Positions 13,982-15,102 of a DNA stretch of 15,102 nucleotides are shown here, one piece after another. Within the stretch, counting starts at the first letter, position 1, and every line of letters starts with the position of its first letter. The DNA comes from JANQIO01 sp036351375. GTDB lineage: Bacteria > Pseudomonadota > Gammaproteobacteria > Pseudomonadales > Halieaceae. Under the pieces are notes generated by a model. It was not told where the DNA came from. It saw only the letters and a list, made by a program, of their open reading frames with translations, and did no database searches. The DNA is taken from the NCBI GenBank assembly GCA_036351375.1, contig JAZBOY010000022.1, positions 1 through 15,102 on the forward strand. Reading direction: 5' to 3'. Both the position numbers and the translations under genes were made by a program.

Positions 13982-15102
13982 TGACGGCCTGCGTCATCAG
14001 CGGGACGGGGCTGTATACCCCGTCCCTGTCGATCAGCAATGAAGAGCTGGTTGAGTCCTTCAACCAGTTTGTCGACAACTACAACACGCAGCACGCCGAC
14101 GCGATCGCCGCCGGTGAACTGGCACCGCTGGAACACTCCTCAGCGGAGTTCATCGAAAAGGCCTCTGGCATCAAGGCCCGCTATGTCATCGACAAGGACG
14201 GCGTGCTGGACCCGGCCCGCATGGCGCCGCGCATCGCCGAGCGCGCTGACGAGGAGCAGTCCCTGCAGTGTGAGATCGGCGTCATCGCCGCCAACGATGC
14301 CATGCAGCGTGCCGGCAAGACGGCGGCAGACATCGACGCTGTGATCGTGGCCTGCTCCAACCTGCAGCGGCCCTACCCGGCCATTGCGGTGGAGTTGCAG
14401 GACGCCCTGGGCATCGACGGCTGGGGTTACGACATGAACGTAGCCTGTTCGTCTGCCACCTTCGGCATCCAGGCCGCCCGCGACAGCATCGCCAACGGTA
14501 GCGCCGACTGCGTGCTGGTGGTCAACCCGGAAATCTGTTCCGGCCACCTGAATTTCCGCGATCGCGACGCCCACTTCATCTTCGGCGACGTGTGCACGGC
14601 GGTAGTCGTGGAGCGCAAGGAGTCGGCGAGCTCCGACGACCAGTTCGAGATTCTCGGCACCCGCCTGAAGACGAAGTTCTCCAACAATATCCGTAACAAC
14701 TTCGGGTTCCTCAACCGCGGGGATGAAAGCGGTGTCGGCCAGCCCGACAAGCTGTTCCGCCAGAATGGCCGCAAGGTGTTCAAGGAAGTGTGCCCCATGG
14801 TGGCCGAACTGATTCTCGAGCACCTGGACAGCCTGTCGCTGGGCAGCACGGATATCAAGCGCATGTGGCTGCACCAGGCCAACCTCAACATGAACCAGCT
14901 GATCAGCCGCCGGGTACTGGGTCGGGACGCCAGTGCCGAGGAAGCGCCCACCATTCTCGATGAATATGCCAATACCAGTTCAGCGGGCTCGGTGATTGCA
15001 TTCCACAAGCACCACGGGGATTTCAGCGCCGGCGATACCGGCGTGCTGTGCTCCTTCGGCGCCGGTTACAGCATCGGCAGCGTGGTACTGCGCAAGCTCT
15101 GA
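13981..15102 (+). CDS. Beta-ketoacyl-ACP synthase III family protein (FabH-like)
   Basis: Thiolase-fold condensing enzyme of the KASIII family, 373 residues and complete. The catalytic triad is visible: Cys156 in NVACSSATFG, His298 in WLHQANLNM and Asn331 in YANTSSAG. FGDVC at 201-205 and the C-terminal FGAGYSIGSVVL are also typical. KASIII enzymes condense an acyl-CoA with malonyl-ACP to start fatty acid chains. This one is about 55 residues longer than E. coli FabH (317), with additional sequence in the N-terminal third (about 25-75) and around 230-260. It resembles the longer KASIII forms of Pseudomonas and other gammaproteobacteria that may use longer acyl-CoAs, so it may not be the housekeeping FabH; substrate is not readable from sequence. 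Its ATG overlaps the gltA stop by one base with no good ribosome site, suggesting translation by reinitiation after gltA. No other fatty-acid gene is nearby. Confidence 0.9.

Overview
The window reads as a gammaproteobacterial chromosome segment, about 60% GC, devoted almost entirely to the TCA cycle. The layout is the one known from Pseudomonas and relatives: citrate synthase (gltA) diverges from a long minus-strand block sdhC-sdhD-sdhA-sdhB, sucA-sucB-lpd-sucC-sucD. Protein sequences are close to the E. coli and Pseudomonas families, with active-site residues often at identical numbers. A marine gamma group such as Cellvibrionales/Halieaceae is a guess, not something the sequence proves. No mobile elements, tRNAs, rRNAs or CRISPR arrays were seen.

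Layout, left to right. Positions 33-818 (minus) hold a short-chain dehydrogenase of unknown substrate. Positions 863-888 hold a textbook terminator with a UUCG loop that ends the suc operon. Positions 905-8799 (minus) hold sucD, sucC, lpd, sucB and sucA: succinyl-CoA synthetase and the complete 2-oxoglutarate dehydrogenase complex with its own E3. The 289-bp lpd-sucC gap contains a strong inverted repeat and a candidate promoter. Positions 9010-9040 hold a second strong terminator, just after sdhB, that separates sdh from suc. Positions 9057-12375 (minus) hold sdhB, sdhA, sdhD and sdhC, the four-subunit succinate:quinone oxidoreductase. Positions 12376-12691 are the divergent control region, with a very good sigma70-type promoter for gltA, a plausible one for sdhC, and inverted repeats in the sdhC leader. 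Positions 12692-13981 (plus) are gltA. Positions 13981-15102 (plus) are a FabH-like beta-ketoacyl-ACP synthase III whose ATG overlaps the gltA stop codon by one base; its stop codon is the last three bases of the window.

Together the genes make citrate from acetyl-CoA and oxaloacetate, oxidise 2-oxoglutarate to succinyl-CoA, convert that to succinate with ATP formation, and pass electrons from succinate to quinone. I found no convincing undescribed system. The points most worth a second look are the tight coupling of gltA to a fatty-acid initiation-type enzyme, a Thr in place of the usual quinone/heme-site His in SdhC, competing hairpins just ahead of the GTG start of sdhC, and a Thr in place of the catalytic Ser in the flanking SDR.
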